From assembly GCA_947379685.1 (NCBI GenBank), contig CANCOG010000191.1:1-8776 (forward strand): 8,776 bases of DNA, given 5' to 3'. Within the stretch, counting starts at the first letter, position 1; the number at the start of each line of letters is the position of its first letter. Source of the DNA: Flavipsychrobacter stenotrophus (lineage in GTDB: Bacteria > Bacteroidota > Bacteroidia > Chitinophagales > Chitinophagaceae). Positions 1-6,072 of the stretch are shown here, piece by piece. Below the pieces are notes generated by a model that had not been told where the DNA came from, made no database searches, and was given only the letters and a program-made list of their open reading frames with translations. The translations under genes were made by a program, and so were the position numbers.

Positions 1-476
1 TCAGTAACATTTCCCGATGGGTCCATCTTAGAGCGGATATACGAGACCAACAATGCACATTGGTCGGGTAAATTCGATGAAATAACTCTGAGTGTTAGTA
101 GCAATGATGAATGGGCTTTGTCTCCTCCAGTCGCAGCGGTAATGAGCGCTACAGGTTTATTGATAAATTCACCGGATGAAACGGTCCAGTCGAGCGCGTT
201 CTTCAGAGATCCCGGAACCCCAAAAGCATATTCGGGGGAACAGATGAACACACCGTCGGCTTCTGCAATTTGTTTCCTAAAGGCAGTTACGGTTTCCGGT
301 GGGTCCTGGCTGTCGTTGAAGTGCGGGAGGTTGCCCAAACCATCATATAGGACAAAGTTGGCCTGCCCTTGTAGTAGCTCTGTAGCAGCTCGTATTACGG
401 CATTATTGGAAGAATTGCTTTTAAGGCTGCCAGAAATGGCAAGAATGGTTGGGATTTGGTTGGTCATCGGGGTCAT
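1..476 (-). CDS. NAD(P)H-dependent FMN reductase, flavodoxin-like (3' end outside window)
   Basis: Translating the minus strand from ATG at 476 (alternative ATG at 467) gives 158 codons with no stop before the left edge, so the C-terminus is missing. The N-terminal beta strand TILAISGS runs into the FMN-phosphate loop SGSLKSNSSN (about residues 15-24). PEYAFGVPGSLKNALDW (81-97) matches the family signature PEY-x(3)-PG-x-LKNA-x-DW. These are hallmarks of the NADPH-dependent FMN reductase / chromate-quinone reductase family, cytosolic flavoproteins usually about 180-190 residues long, so roughly 20-30 residues are missing (inference). Substrate cannot be read from sequence; quinones, azo compounds or chromate are typical for relatives. 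Start 476 or 467 is undecided; no clear ribosome binding site precedes either. The gene is transcribed divergently from the lipoprotein gene at 679. Confidence 0.9.
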   Translation of the reverse strand, partial: MTPMTNQIPTILAISGSLKSNSSNNAVIRAATELLQGQANFVLYDGLGNLPHFNDSQDPPETVTAFRKQIAEADGVFICSPEYAFGVPGSLKNALDWTVSSGEFINKPVALITAATGGDKAHSSLLLTLRVISSNLPDQCALLVSYIRSKMDPSGNVT

Positions 477-652
477 TTTATGCTGAAATGCTAAAGGTAA
501 GGTAACCTCAAAATCCGGCCGAAGTTGTTGCCAATATCCCGATTTGCAAGAACAATATTCCCATAGGTGTGCGGTATTATTTCGCTATTTTTTCAGAGCA
601 ATCAACTCTCGTAGTTTTTTAGATTAAATTACAGCTGTATTATTGAATTTGC

Positions 653-660
653 TATTTTTG
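653..660 (+). promoter_or_regulatory. Possible Bacteroidota -7 promoter box
   Basis: TATTTTTG matches the Bacteroidota -7 consensus TAnnTTTG exactly and lies 18 bases before the ATG at 679. No TTG is found 19-23 bases upstream, so the -33 element is missing or degenerate. If the box is used, the leader would be only about a dozen bases long and would contain the AAAGGA at 668-673. The match is short and the region is AT-rich, so chance is a real alternative. Confidence 0.4.
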
Positions 661-678
661 GGCACTTAAAGGATTTTG

Positions 679-1377
679 ATGGCGTTTTTACCCGGTAAGG
701 TTTACTCAGTTATTGTTTACCCTTTCATTGTTTTACTTATTTCAGCTGTTGTGTTTACCGGATGCGCTCCAGCCCGTTTTGTGAAACCTCTGGACAAAGG
801 ACAGAATGCTGTCACTGCCAGTCTGGGCGGGCCGTTGATAGCCTATGGTGGCAGCAACATTCCCATTCCACTTTCCAGTCTAACTTTCGGGCATGGTTTC
901 AGGAGTAGCTGCACGGGTTTTATTGGGTTGCATACAACCGCACTTGCATTTGGTGTTGTCCAGACTGAATTTGGTGCGGTGAAGAGGGTGTTGGTTCAGA
1001 ACGGATGGCGGCCGGGCATCAGCATAGCGCCAACTGCCAATTTTATGTATGATAAATGGGAGCATCAGTCCAGCTTTTTCCCTCAGATAGATGCACACGC
1101 TTACTGGCGGTATTCGAAACGGCCGCACTATGTTTACCTGGGTATGAGCAATTGGTTCGATAATCACAATACCCGTGCTGAAGGTGAGCCGCAAAAAATA
1201 CATTGGGTGCCTGCTCTGCAATTGGGTCATACCCTTGTAAGGCATGGCTGGGACTATACGCTGGAGTTGAAATATATTGCCCCGGGACAAAGTAATAAGG
1301 ATTTGGTTGTTGACTACCAAAGTCTGGGTAAGACCGGAGCTATGGGCATATATATAGGTATTACCAAGAAAAAGTAG
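679..1377 (+). CDS. Uncharacterised lipoprotein, probably beta-rich
   Basis: This encodes a 232-residue protein from ATG 679. A TTG directly before it would add one residue, but AAAGGA at 668-673 is well spaced for the ATG. The N-terminus has one Lys, a hydrophobic stretch (about residues 8-25) and a lipobox-like VFTGC with Cys29, indicating export and lipidation by signal peptidase II. The mature part is rich in aromatic residues and has alternating-pattern segments such as HYVYLGMSNWFD and WDYTLELKYIAP near the C-terminus, suggesting beta structure. I do not recognise the family. It lies 67 bases upstream of another lipoprotein gene on the same strand, so the two could be co-transcribed, although a strong stem-loop lies between them. 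A minus-strand ORF over the same DNA lacks any protein signature. Confidence 0.75.
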   Translation: MAFLPGKVYSVIVYPFIVLLISAVVFTGCAPARFVKPLDKGQNAVTASLGGPLIAYGGSNIPIPLSSLTFGHGFRSSCTGFIGLHTTALAFGVVQTEFGAVKRVLVQNGWRPGISIAPTANFMYDKWEHQSSFFPQIDAHAYWRYSKRPHYVYLGMSNWFDNHNTRAEGEPQKIHWVPALQLGHTLVRHGWDYTLELKYIAPGQSNKDLVVDYQSLGKTGAMGIYIGITKKK

Positions 1378-1388
1378 GAACTTACTGC

Positions 1389-1423
1389 TAAGTGTCCAAC
1401 TCGTTAATGGTGTTGGACACTTA
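1389..1423. repeat. Perfect 12-bp inverted repeat with 11-base loop
   Basis: TAAGTGTCCAAC (1389-1400) is the exact reverse complement of GTTGGACACTTA (1412-1423). It lies 12 bases after the stop of the upstream lipoprotein gene and 21 bases before the start of the hydrolase gene. No T-run follows on the plus strand, so it is not a typical intrinsic terminator. It could act as a processing or stability hairpin, an attenuator or an operator. The octamer ACTTACTG occurs at 1380-1387 and again at 1419-1426. Confidence 0.8.
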
Positions 1424-1444
1424 CTGTTCGAAAACGAAAGGAAA

Positions 1445-2332
1445 ATGTATAAAATCTGTTGTGTACTTTTTATTGCTTCACTGAGCTTATCCTCCTGCCT
1501 GAGGTTGGACAGTAATTTATTTCGAAACACAACTGTGACCAACTACCTGATGGAGGCCAACCACGCTCCGCAGGAAATATCGCTGGATGCATCTTATAAA
1601 ATACCAGATTCACTCATTCACTTGTTGCCGCTAACTTCTGATGATAATGGCGATCAGGCAACCATATATGCAGAATACCTCGGCCGGCTGACCAGTATAG
1701 CGACCGACACAGTGATACTGTACTTTCATGGTACCCGGGATAACATGGACTATTACTGGAACCGAACAAAGCTCCTGGCGAATATTGGTGGTAAGAATCA
1801 CTTTGGGGTAATGACTATCGACTATCGTGGTTATGGTATGAGTGGGGGGAAGCCAACAGAAACAGGTATGTATGCCGATGCCGAAGCGGCTATAAACTGG
1901 TTAAAGTCTAAGGGGCTCACTGGAAACAGACTTATCATGTATGGATTTAGTCTGGGTAGCGCGGCCGCTACATATAAAACTGCCAATCCAGGTGCATTGA
2001 CTCCCGCTAAGCTGATTCTGGAGTCTCCGTTTGCGTCTGCTGCCATTATGGTTCAGGATGCTGCGCTACTGGCGCTTCCCGCCAGTTATTTTACTAACCT
2101 TAAAATAGACAATGCCCAGGAAATAAAGAAGACACAACAGCCCTTTTTCTGGATGCACGGTATCAATGATGATTTTCTCAGCATTACCACTCATGGCGAG
2201 GTAGTCTTTAAAAACTACGCGGGTACTTACAGTGAGGCCCATCGCATTCCATTGGCTACCCATACCGATGTGCCGATCGTTTGGGGTATTGACAATTATA
2301 AAGCTGCGATATTGGCGTTTATCAGACGATAG
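1445..2332 (+). CDS. Alpha/beta-hydrolase lipoprotein (serine hydrolase, S33/ABHD-like)
   Basis: This encodes a 295-residue protein. The lipobox LSSC (15-18) after a short hydrophobic stretch predicts cleavage before Cys18 and a membrane anchor. The alpha/beta-hydrolase elements appear in order: strand plus oxyanion-hole ILYFHGT with His95-Gly96, DYRGYGMSGG (126-135), nucleophile elbow GFSLGS with Ser169, acid region HGINDDF with Asp242 or Asp243, and the catalytic His probably His273 in ATHTD. All triad residues are present, so an active esterase, peptidase or acyl hydrolase is likely; substrate is unknown. GAAAGGA just before the ATG may act as a close ribosome binding site. It follows another lipoprotein gene on the same strand and converges with the DinB gene, leaving only 30 bases between stops and no visible terminator. 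Confidence 0.9.
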   Translation: MYKICCVLFIASLSLSSCLRLDSNLFRNTTVTNYLMEANHAPQEISLDASYKIPDSLIHLLPLTSDDNGDQATIYAEYLGRLTSIATDTVILYFHGTRDNMDYYWNRTKLLANIGGKNHFGVMTIDYRGYGMSGGKPTETGMYADAEAAINWLKSKGLTGNRLIMYGFSLGSAAATYKTANPGALTPAKLILESPFASAAIMVQDAALLALPASYFTNLKIDNAQEIKKTQQPFFWMHGINDDFLSITTHGEVVFKNYAGTYSEAHRIPLATHTDVPIVWGIDNYKAAILAFIRR

Positions 2333-2362
2333 TATCACTGCCGATCGTGAAAATGATTACTG

Positions 2363-2821
2363 CTATCTGCTTCCCCATTCCCACATCCCAAACATAATTT
2401 TCTGATCTATTTTATGGCCCGTTTGCTTGATGGTTAACATGATCTGTCCGCGGTGGTGGCTTTCGTGTGAGATAAGGTACCCGAGAAACGCAGCAGGGTG
2501 GGGCTTGAAGTTTTTGATCTTCCCTTCGGTGAAACCGCGTTCCAGCAGCTGGGCTATAGCAGTCCCGCTTTGCTCTAGCATACCTTCCAGATAGGCTTTC
2601 GAGACAGGCACATCTTTTTCAATTTTACTTTGTGCCAGGAACAGGTCGGGCGCGGCTGCTTTCAGCCACATAAGCCGAACATTGTGCATGTGTGCAAATT
2701 GTTCCCACACATTTCTTCCTTTGGAAACAGGTGCGTCTGTAAGCGAACTTTCTTCAATCGCTTCCAATAAGTAGCGGTTTATCCTGTTGTGTATATGCCA
2801 GGTGTCCAGTTGATCTTTCAT
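2363..2821 (-). CDS. DinB superfamily protein (putative metal-dependent four-helix bundle)
   Basis: This encodes a 152-residue cytosolic protein with no signal peptide. It has the DinB/YfiT-like layout: a central helix with FAHMHNVRLMWL (His44/His46) and a C-terminal motif LISHESHHRGQI (117-127) with His119, His122 and His123. In the family three His residues typically bind Zn or Ni; His46, His119 and His123 are the likely ligands here (inference). Characterised relatives are thiol transferases such as bacillithiol and mycothiol S-transferases, but many members have no assigned reaction. Length is typical of the family. It is transcribed divergently from the truncated haemoglobin gene with 138 bases between the starts. 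Confidence 0.9.
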   Translation of the reverse strand: MKDQLDTWHIHNRINRYLLEAIEESSLTDAPVSKGRNVWEQFAHMHNVRLMWLKAAAPDLFLAQSKIEKDVPVSKAYLEGMLEQSGTAIAQLLERGFTEGKIKNFKPHPAAFLGYLISHESHHRGQIMLTIKQTGHKIDQKIMFGMWEWGSR

Positions 2822-2828
2822 AGTGTAA

Positions 2829-2836
2829 CAAAAATA
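2829..2836 (-). promoter_or_regulatory. Possible -7 promoter box for the DinB gene
   Basis: On the minus strand TATTTTTG fits TAnnTTTG exactly and ends 7 bases before the ATG at 2821. Initiation a few bases downstream of the box would give an almost leaderless transcript. No TTG at the expected -33 distance was found, so support is limited. Confidence 0.35.
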
Positions 2837-2839
2837 GGT

Positions 2840-2911
2840 AATGATTGTTTGTTAATTCTCCTGTTTCGTTCCGATTATTTGCAATCATTCTTTTTAGATG
2901 ACCACAATCAT
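2840..2911. promoter_or_regulatory. Three related half-sites between divergent genes
   Basis: AATGATTG (2840-2847) is the inverse of CAATCATT (2882-2889), and a third CAATCAT lies at 2905-2911. All sit in the 138-base divergent interval between the DinB and globin genes. The spacing of the first two (42 bases) is four helical turns, compatible with looping or cooperative binding by a regulator, but the half-sites are short and the DNA is AT-rich. Confidence 0.25.
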
Positions 2912-2959
2912 AAGAATTGCCGTCATACTTTACAAGGAGTCATTTAAATTTGCTTCCCG

Positions 2960-3355
2960 ATGAGTGAGCTGAGCGATATTTCCACGTTGGAGGACATACA
3001 AGTATTGGTAGATACATTTTACGGAGCAATAAGGGAGGATGCCTTACTAGGCCCAATTTTTAATGAGCGCATTGGTGACCGCTGGCCGCAGCACCTGCAA
3101 AAAATGTATAGTTTCTGGCAAACTGTTCTGCTCGACCAGCACACTTACAACGGCCGGCCCTTTCCGCCACATGCCAGGCTGCCCGTTGTACAGTTGCATT
3201 TCGACACCTGGCTGGGGTTGTGGTTCAAAATTGTTGATGACCATTTTGCAGGTCCTGTTGCCGACGATGCAAAATTCAGAGGAGACAGAATGGCCCTCTT
3301 ATTTCTATCCAAAATAGAATACTTCCGTAATTCGGGAGGCGTAAGCTTCGTTTAA
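2960..3355 (+). CDS. Group III truncated haemoglobin
   Basis: This encodes a 131-residue 2-over-2 globin. It follows the group III pattern known from Campylobacter Ctb: FYGAIREDALLGPIF with distal Tyr21 (B10), WPQHLQKMYSFW with His45 (E7), the stretch YNGRPFPPHARLP with His71 as probable proximal haem ligand (F8), and HFDTWLGLW with Trp84 (G8). All expected haem-pocket residues are present. Members bind O2, NO or CO and are linked to nitrosative or microaerobic stress; the exact reaction is not settled for the class. The start is fixed by an in-frame TAA at 2945-2947 and lack of another start. AAGGAG at 2934-2939 lies 20 bases from the ATG, too far for a normal ribosome binding site. The gene runs divergently from the DinB gene. 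Confidence 0.93.
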   Translation: MSELSDISTLEDIQVLVDTFYGAIREDALLGPIFNERIGDRWPQHLQKMYSFWQTVLLDQHTYNGRPFPPHARLPVVQLHFDTWLGLWFKIVDDHFAGPVADDAKFRGDRMALLFLSKIEYFRNSGGVSFV

Positions 3356-3403
3356 CCTGGAACAGAGTTATGCATTCAAGTACACTTATAATACTGTCAT
3401 TTT

Positions 3404-3434
3404 TTTGTCAGGAAAATAAATGTATGTACATTCG
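3404..3434 (+). promoter_or_regulatory. Bacteroidota-type promoter (TTTG - N19 - TACATTCG)
   Basis: TTTG at 3404-3407 and TACATTCG at 3427-3434 are separated by 19 bases, the spacing expected between the -33 and -7 elements of the Bacteroidota primary sigma factor. The -7 element matches TAnnTTTG except for one T to C change. It lies 32 bases before the ATG of the Reeler/T9SS gene and is the best complete promoter in the window. Confidence 0.6.
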
Positions 3435-3466
3435 CCACGTTTTTTAATTCAAAATCAGTTTAGAAT

Positions 3467-4333
3467 ATGAGAAAAAGTTTTTTACTATTACCGCTCGTAG
3501 GAGCATTTGCTTATTTAACCCTATCAAGTAATTCGGGTGGAAAGTCAGGAAATTTAACGGGTAGCCCTTCGGGTTCAACCGGGTGTGGCAGTTGCCATGG
3601 CAATAGTGCAGTTACAGGTGTGACCGTAACATTTGAGCTGGACTCGGCTGGAGTTCCAGTTACCCATTATAAAGCAGGAATGGTGTACACGCTTAAAATG
3701 ATAGGCACGAACACCACAACATTCACCCTTCCGAAATTTGGTTACCAGATGGTTACAGTTATGGGTACCGGTTCTACTCAGGCGGGCACTTTCAGTACGG
3801 TTCCAACGGGCTCAAATACCCACACGTCGGGTGGGCTGACTGTATTAGGACAAACCACTCCTAATTCACCATCAACTGGTACGGGTGCAACAGGTACGGT
3901 TTATACACTTTCAGCGGGTTGGACAGCTCCTGTAGCTGGCTCAGGCACCGTGTCCGTTCATGCAGTTTTGAATGCGGTAAATAATAATGGAGGTGATGAC
4001 AATGGAGACAAATGGAACACTGGTACAGCTTCTTTTCAGGAATGGACAGTTTCTCACGTTGGTGTTGCTGAAGTTGACGGACAAAATAACGCGGTTGCCT
4101 ATCCTAGTCCGGTAACTGCTGACTTGAACATCGCACTCGGAAATACCCAATCAGGTACTTCCCAGGTTTCTGTTTTTGATATCAATGGCAGGCTTGTGGC
4201 ACAGCAGAGCATCAATACAGCTGTTGCAAACCAGGTTACAACATTCGGTACAGATAGATGGGCACAAGGTATTTACAATGTAGTTATCACCTCAGGTAAC
4301 ACTAGCAAAACCATAACTGTAGTTAAGAAATAA
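3467..4333 (+). CDS. Secreted Reeler-like (choice-of-anchor V) protein with CxxCH motif and T9SS sorting domain
   Basis: This encodes a 288-residue protein. The N-terminus MRKSFLLLPLVGAFAYLTLS is a Sec signal peptide. SGGKSGNLTGSPSG leads to CGSCH (40-44), a covalent haem-c consensus; His44 would be the proximal ligand. Residues about 52-197 form a Thr/Ser/Gly-rich beta domain with VTVTFELD, AGMVYTLKM and KFGYQMVTV, as in Reeler-type domains of Bacteroidota proteins. Residues about 210-288 form a T9SS type A sorting domain, with YPSPVTADLNI, VSVFDINGRLV, and WAQGIYNVVI ending in TITVVKK. The protein is therefore probably carried across the outer membrane and attached to or released from the surface. 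A haem-bearing role is inference: the motif may bind haem or another group. It has its own promoter and terminator, so it is likely monocistronic. Confidence 0.88.
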   Translation: MRKSFLLLPLVGAFAYLTLSSNSGGKSGNLTGSPSGSTGCGSCHGNSAVTGVTVTFELDSAGVPVTHYKAGMVYTLKMIGTNTTTFTLPKFGYQMVTVMGTGSTQAGTFSTVPTGSNTHTSGGLTVLGQTTPNSPSTGTGATGTVYTLSAGWTAPVAGSGTVSVHAVLNAVNNNGGDDNGDKWNTGTASFQEWTVSHVGVAEVDGQNNAVAYPSPVTADLNIALGNTQSGTSQVSVFDINGRLVAQQSINTAVANQVTTFGTDRWAQGIYNVVITSGNTSKTITVVKK

Positions 4334-4356
4334 TAAGGACTAGACAGTGTGACAAC

Positions 4357-4390
4357 AATAAAGCCTCGCGTGTGCGAGGCTTTATTTATT
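4357..4390 (+). terminator. Intrinsic terminator of the T9SS cargo gene
   Basis: AATAAAGCCTCGC (4357-4369) pairs perfectly with GCGAGGCTTTATT (4374-4386) around a GTGT loop, followed by TATT. The 13-bp stem has a GC-rich core and A/T-rich base, lies 24 bases after the stop codon at 4333 and could work in both directions. Confidence 0.9.
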
Positions 4391-4395
4391 AATGC

Positions 4396-4409
4396 GATCC
4401 AGATTGTAT
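4396..4409. repeat. Degenerate direct copy of the tRNA-Arg 3' end (possible att remnant)
   Basis: GATCCAGATTGTAT matches 12 of 14 bases of GATCCGGATTGGAT (5945-5958), the acceptor/T-stem 3' part of the tRNA-Arg gene, in the same orientation. Extending leftwards without gaps, 4378-4409 and 5927-5958 agree at 24 of 32 bases; similarity ends to the right. The copies enclose the AT-rich stretch, as expected of attL/attR of an element integrated in a tRNA 3' end. Chance or a decayed tRNA duplicate remain possible. Confidence 0.4.
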
Positions 4410-4830
4410 GTAAAATTATTAATTTAAATTCAATTAGTGTAGACCTAACTCTTACCGGGCTTCGCCTTGGTCATAATGCAACCTGAGTTAATGTGATCTA
4501 AATGTAAATAAATTGAGTCGCACTTGCCACAAATCTGCCACATACTGCTTTCGGACTGATACACGAAATTCTTCATTATTCATCAGATTAACCGAAAGTC
4601 TAATTTTACAATTCGCCTTTACCTCAAAAGCAACGAGCACTTAACTCCTGCTATTGAAAGATACAGGTGTATGATTTCTCGGTAGTGATTAAGTTAAGTA
4701 GAGTATACAACAGGTCGTTTTTAGTTAATTCCTGAATTGGTTGGTGTTTTATCTACTATTTTTCTGTCGGTTTGTTGTTGAGTTGTTGGTCGCCCTACGC
4801 TTGCAGGCAGTTACCGGTTAGTCTTTTATT
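4410..4830. other. Non-coding, mostly AT-rich interval
   Basis: No ORF with protein-like content was seen on either strand. The only structure noted is an interrupted inverted repeat: CTTTCGG (4548-4554) and CTGAT (4556-4560) mirror ATCAG (4582-4586) and CCGAAAG (4592-4598). Block 4381-4440 has 11 G/C of 60, while 4441-4500 has 27 of 60, so composition is patchy, as in a mosaic or decayed region. The plus-strand reading frame at 4772-5068 is an antisense shadow of the SDR gene. Confidence 0.6.
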
Positions 4831-5463
4831 CTATTTTTCAGATATCGCTATGTACTTTTTTAATTCAGTTTGGTTTTCAGCTTGTTTTATTAAAAAGTCT
4901 GCTACGTCAGCTCTGTTAATTCCGCCTATATTAATTCCTTTGAATAATTTGTTTTCAATCCGGTATTTCTCTGTCAATTCCTTGTCTAATAGTCTTCCTG
5001 GTCTCACAACTGTCCAATTCATATCGGTATTAGTTATTATCTCTTCCATTTTAGTTTTGTCAGCATAGACGTCTTTTAAAAGGTATTTCAAAAACATCTT
5101 TACAATCCAAGGAACATAATATTTACTTTCTCCTGCTCCAAATCCTGTAACAAAAATAAATGGGATATCTATTTTGTTCTCCTTATGTATTTCCACAATT
5201 AATTTTGCAAAATCCGAAAAAAGGGTAGTAGCTTTCATATTCTTACCTGTCCCCAATGTTATAATCAGAGCATCTGCTTTTTGGATTGAATTTAATAGGT
5301 CAGCTTTATTAGTTGCATCACCGAGTATCATTTTTAGCGATTTTTTCTCATCTATATCAATTTCAGATCGAGAAAGAGTCGTAATAGAATGATTTCTATT
5401 TAATCCTCTTTTTACTGTTTCTAATCCAATTCCAGCCGAGGCTCCTATGACAGTTATATTCAT
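4831..5463 (-). CDS. Atypical SDR / NAD(P)H-binding protein (NmrA- or biliverdin reductase B-like)
   Basis: This encodes a 210-residue Rossmann-fold protein. VIGASAGIGLETV (5-17) holds the dinucleotide loop GASAGIG. ADALIITLGTG (64-73) is the strand-4 region, FVTGFGAGES (104-113) the strand-5 region, YADKTKMEEII (133-143) carries the Tyr and Lys, and NWTVVRPGRL (149-158) plus RADVADF (184-190) are the conserved end motifs of NAD(P)H-binding atypical SDRs. It is a probable cytosolic oxidoreductase or NAD(P)-sensing protein; substrate unknown. Base composition is lower than the neighbours: 4861-4920 has 19 G/C of 60 and 5221-5280 has 23 of 60, versus 36 of 60 at 3121-3180 and 34 of 60 at 7801-7860. 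It stands alone with long non-coding flanks and lies inside the tRNA-bounded AT-rich stretch, suggesting acquisition by transfer. Confidence 0.9.
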   Translation of the reverse strand: MNITVIGASAGIGLETVKRGLNRNHSITTLSRSEIDIDEKKSLKMILGDATNKADLLNSIQKADALIITLGTGKNMKATTLFSDFAKLIVEIHKENKIDIPFIFVTGFGAGESKYYVPWIVKMFLKYLLKDVYADKTKMEEIITNTDMNWTVVRPGRLLDKELTEKYRIENKLFKGINIGGINRADVADFLIKQAENQTELKKYIAISEK

Positions 5464-5905
5464 TTTGCTATTTTATTAATTTCGGTTTTTAGCTGATCGC
5501 TAACTTGTATATATCAGTTGAGGGAGTACAACTCATTAAATTTGCCCATGTTTTGTTTGTGATTTAACAAGTCGCATGCACTAAAAATTCTATGCTTAAT
5601 TTGTTTGTTAATGCATCATTTACCTTTAGCCCTTTAAATTAATACATCTGTCGGAAAGGTTCATTTATTTTCTTGCTTTGCCATATTTTCAATCAATCTT
5701 TACTGCTGTATACTACTAAAACTATCCCTCGAACTAAATCGCCTTACCTTGCCATCAGCAAGACTGACATTTAAGAAGTTGCCAGCCCAAACAGCATTTG
5801 TAATCGGCTTACCAATAGTGAGTATGTGGTATTTATCCCTTGAAGAATATAGATGAACTTTTTTTTTTGTCAATCTTTTATAAATTCGATTACAGCTTAA
5901 AACAC
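5464..5905. other. AT-rich interval without an intact gene
   Basis: Apart from the short remnant on the minus strand at 5700-5873, no supported gene was found. A run of ten T occurs at 5859-5868. A small dyad AGTTG / CAACT flanks AGGGAGTA near 5516-5533, upstream of the SDR start. No clear TAnnTTTG promoter for the SDR gene was found here. Confidence 0.6.
5700..5873 (-). pseudogene. Short ORF or gene fragment resembling a DUF2442-type protein
   Basis: The minus strand reads 57 codons from TTG at 5873 to TAA at 5700-5702; the frame stays open further upstream but has no ATG. The core KPITNAVWAGNFLNVSLADG is protein-like and recalls the start of DUF2442 domains (pattern I-x-A-V-W ... L-x-V-x-L-x-DG). 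What follows the DGK, VRRFSSRDSFSSIQQ, does not look like the usual continuation (a VPL-W-PRL-like segment), so the domain seems cut short. A ten-base A run lies in its 5' part. DUF2442 proteins are small, poorly understood and sometimes found beside DUF4160 genes; no partner is visible. It could also be a fortuitous ORF. Confidence 0.35.
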
Positions 5906-5933
5906 AAAAGCCACTGAACTTTCAGTGGCTTTT
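5906..5933 (-). terminator. Intrinsic terminator downstream of tRNA-Arg
   Basis: AAAAGCCACTGA (5906-5917) pairs perfectly with TCAGTGGCTTTT (5922-5933) around a four-base loop. On the minus strand it starts 10 bases after the 3' end of tRNA-Arg and is followed by TTTTGTGTTTT, so it should end the tRNA transcript. Confidence 0.88.
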
Positions 5934-5943
5934 ATTCTAAAAG

Positions 5944-6017
5944 TGATCCGGATTGGATTCGAACCAATGACCCCCAGCTTAGAAGGCTGGTGCTCTATCC
6001 AGCTGAGCTACCGGACC
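5944..6017 (-). tRNA. tRNA-Arg (anticodon UCU)
   Basis: The minus strand folds into a 74-base cloverleaf: acceptor GGTCCGG / CCGGATC (one G-U pair) with discriminator A; D stem GCTC/GAGC; anticodon stem CCAGC/GCTGG around loop CTTCTAA, giving anticodon TCT; variable GGGTC; T stem ATTGG/CCAAT around TTCGAAT. CCA is not encoded. It reads AGA/AGG. Its 3' end faces the AT-rich stretch that ends in a degenerate copy of the same sequence at 4396-4409. Confidence 0.97.
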
Positions 6018-6036
6018 GGAATCACCTTGTTTACCC

Positions 6037-6062
6037 GAAAAACAACATGCCTGCTGTTTTTC
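6037..6062 (-). terminator. Hairpin between exported-protein gene and tRNA-Arg, terminator-like
   Basis: On the minus strand GAAAAACAGCA and TGTTGTTTTTC pair over 11 positions around loop GGCA. The only non-Watson-Crick position is a G-U that would be A-C in the plus-strand transcript, so the structure favours the minus transcript. It starts 32 bases after the stop at 6095. The 3' arm is T-rich, as in intrinsic terminators. It lies between a candidate tRNA promoter box (6073-6080) and the tRNA, which makes efficient termination doubtful. Confidence 0.5.
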
Positions 6063-6072
6063 TAAGGGAGTG

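Noticed and set aside
118..486. Plus-strand frame of 122 residues near the left edge
   Set aside because: The minus strand here encodes a clear FMN reductase with PEY...PG.LKNA..DW.
492..499. Minus-strand TACCTTTA as promoter of the FMN reductase gene
   Set aside because: It differs from TAnnTTTG at the last base and has no TTG at the proper distance; too weak to list.
880..1542. Minus-strand frame of 220 residues across both lipoprotein genes
   Set aside because: It has no signal peptide or motif, while the plus strand has two lipoboxes and a full hydrolase triad.
2934..2939. AAGGAG as ribosome binding site of the globin gene
   Set aside because: It is 20 bases from the ATG, and an in-frame TAA at 2945-2947 rules out an earlier start, so it is probably coincidental.
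4391..5943. Integron cassette with attC sites around the SDR gene
   Set aside because: No convincing pair of RYYYAAC/GTTRRRY boxes with attC-like symmetry was found at both sides; the tRNA-end repeat explains the boundaries better.
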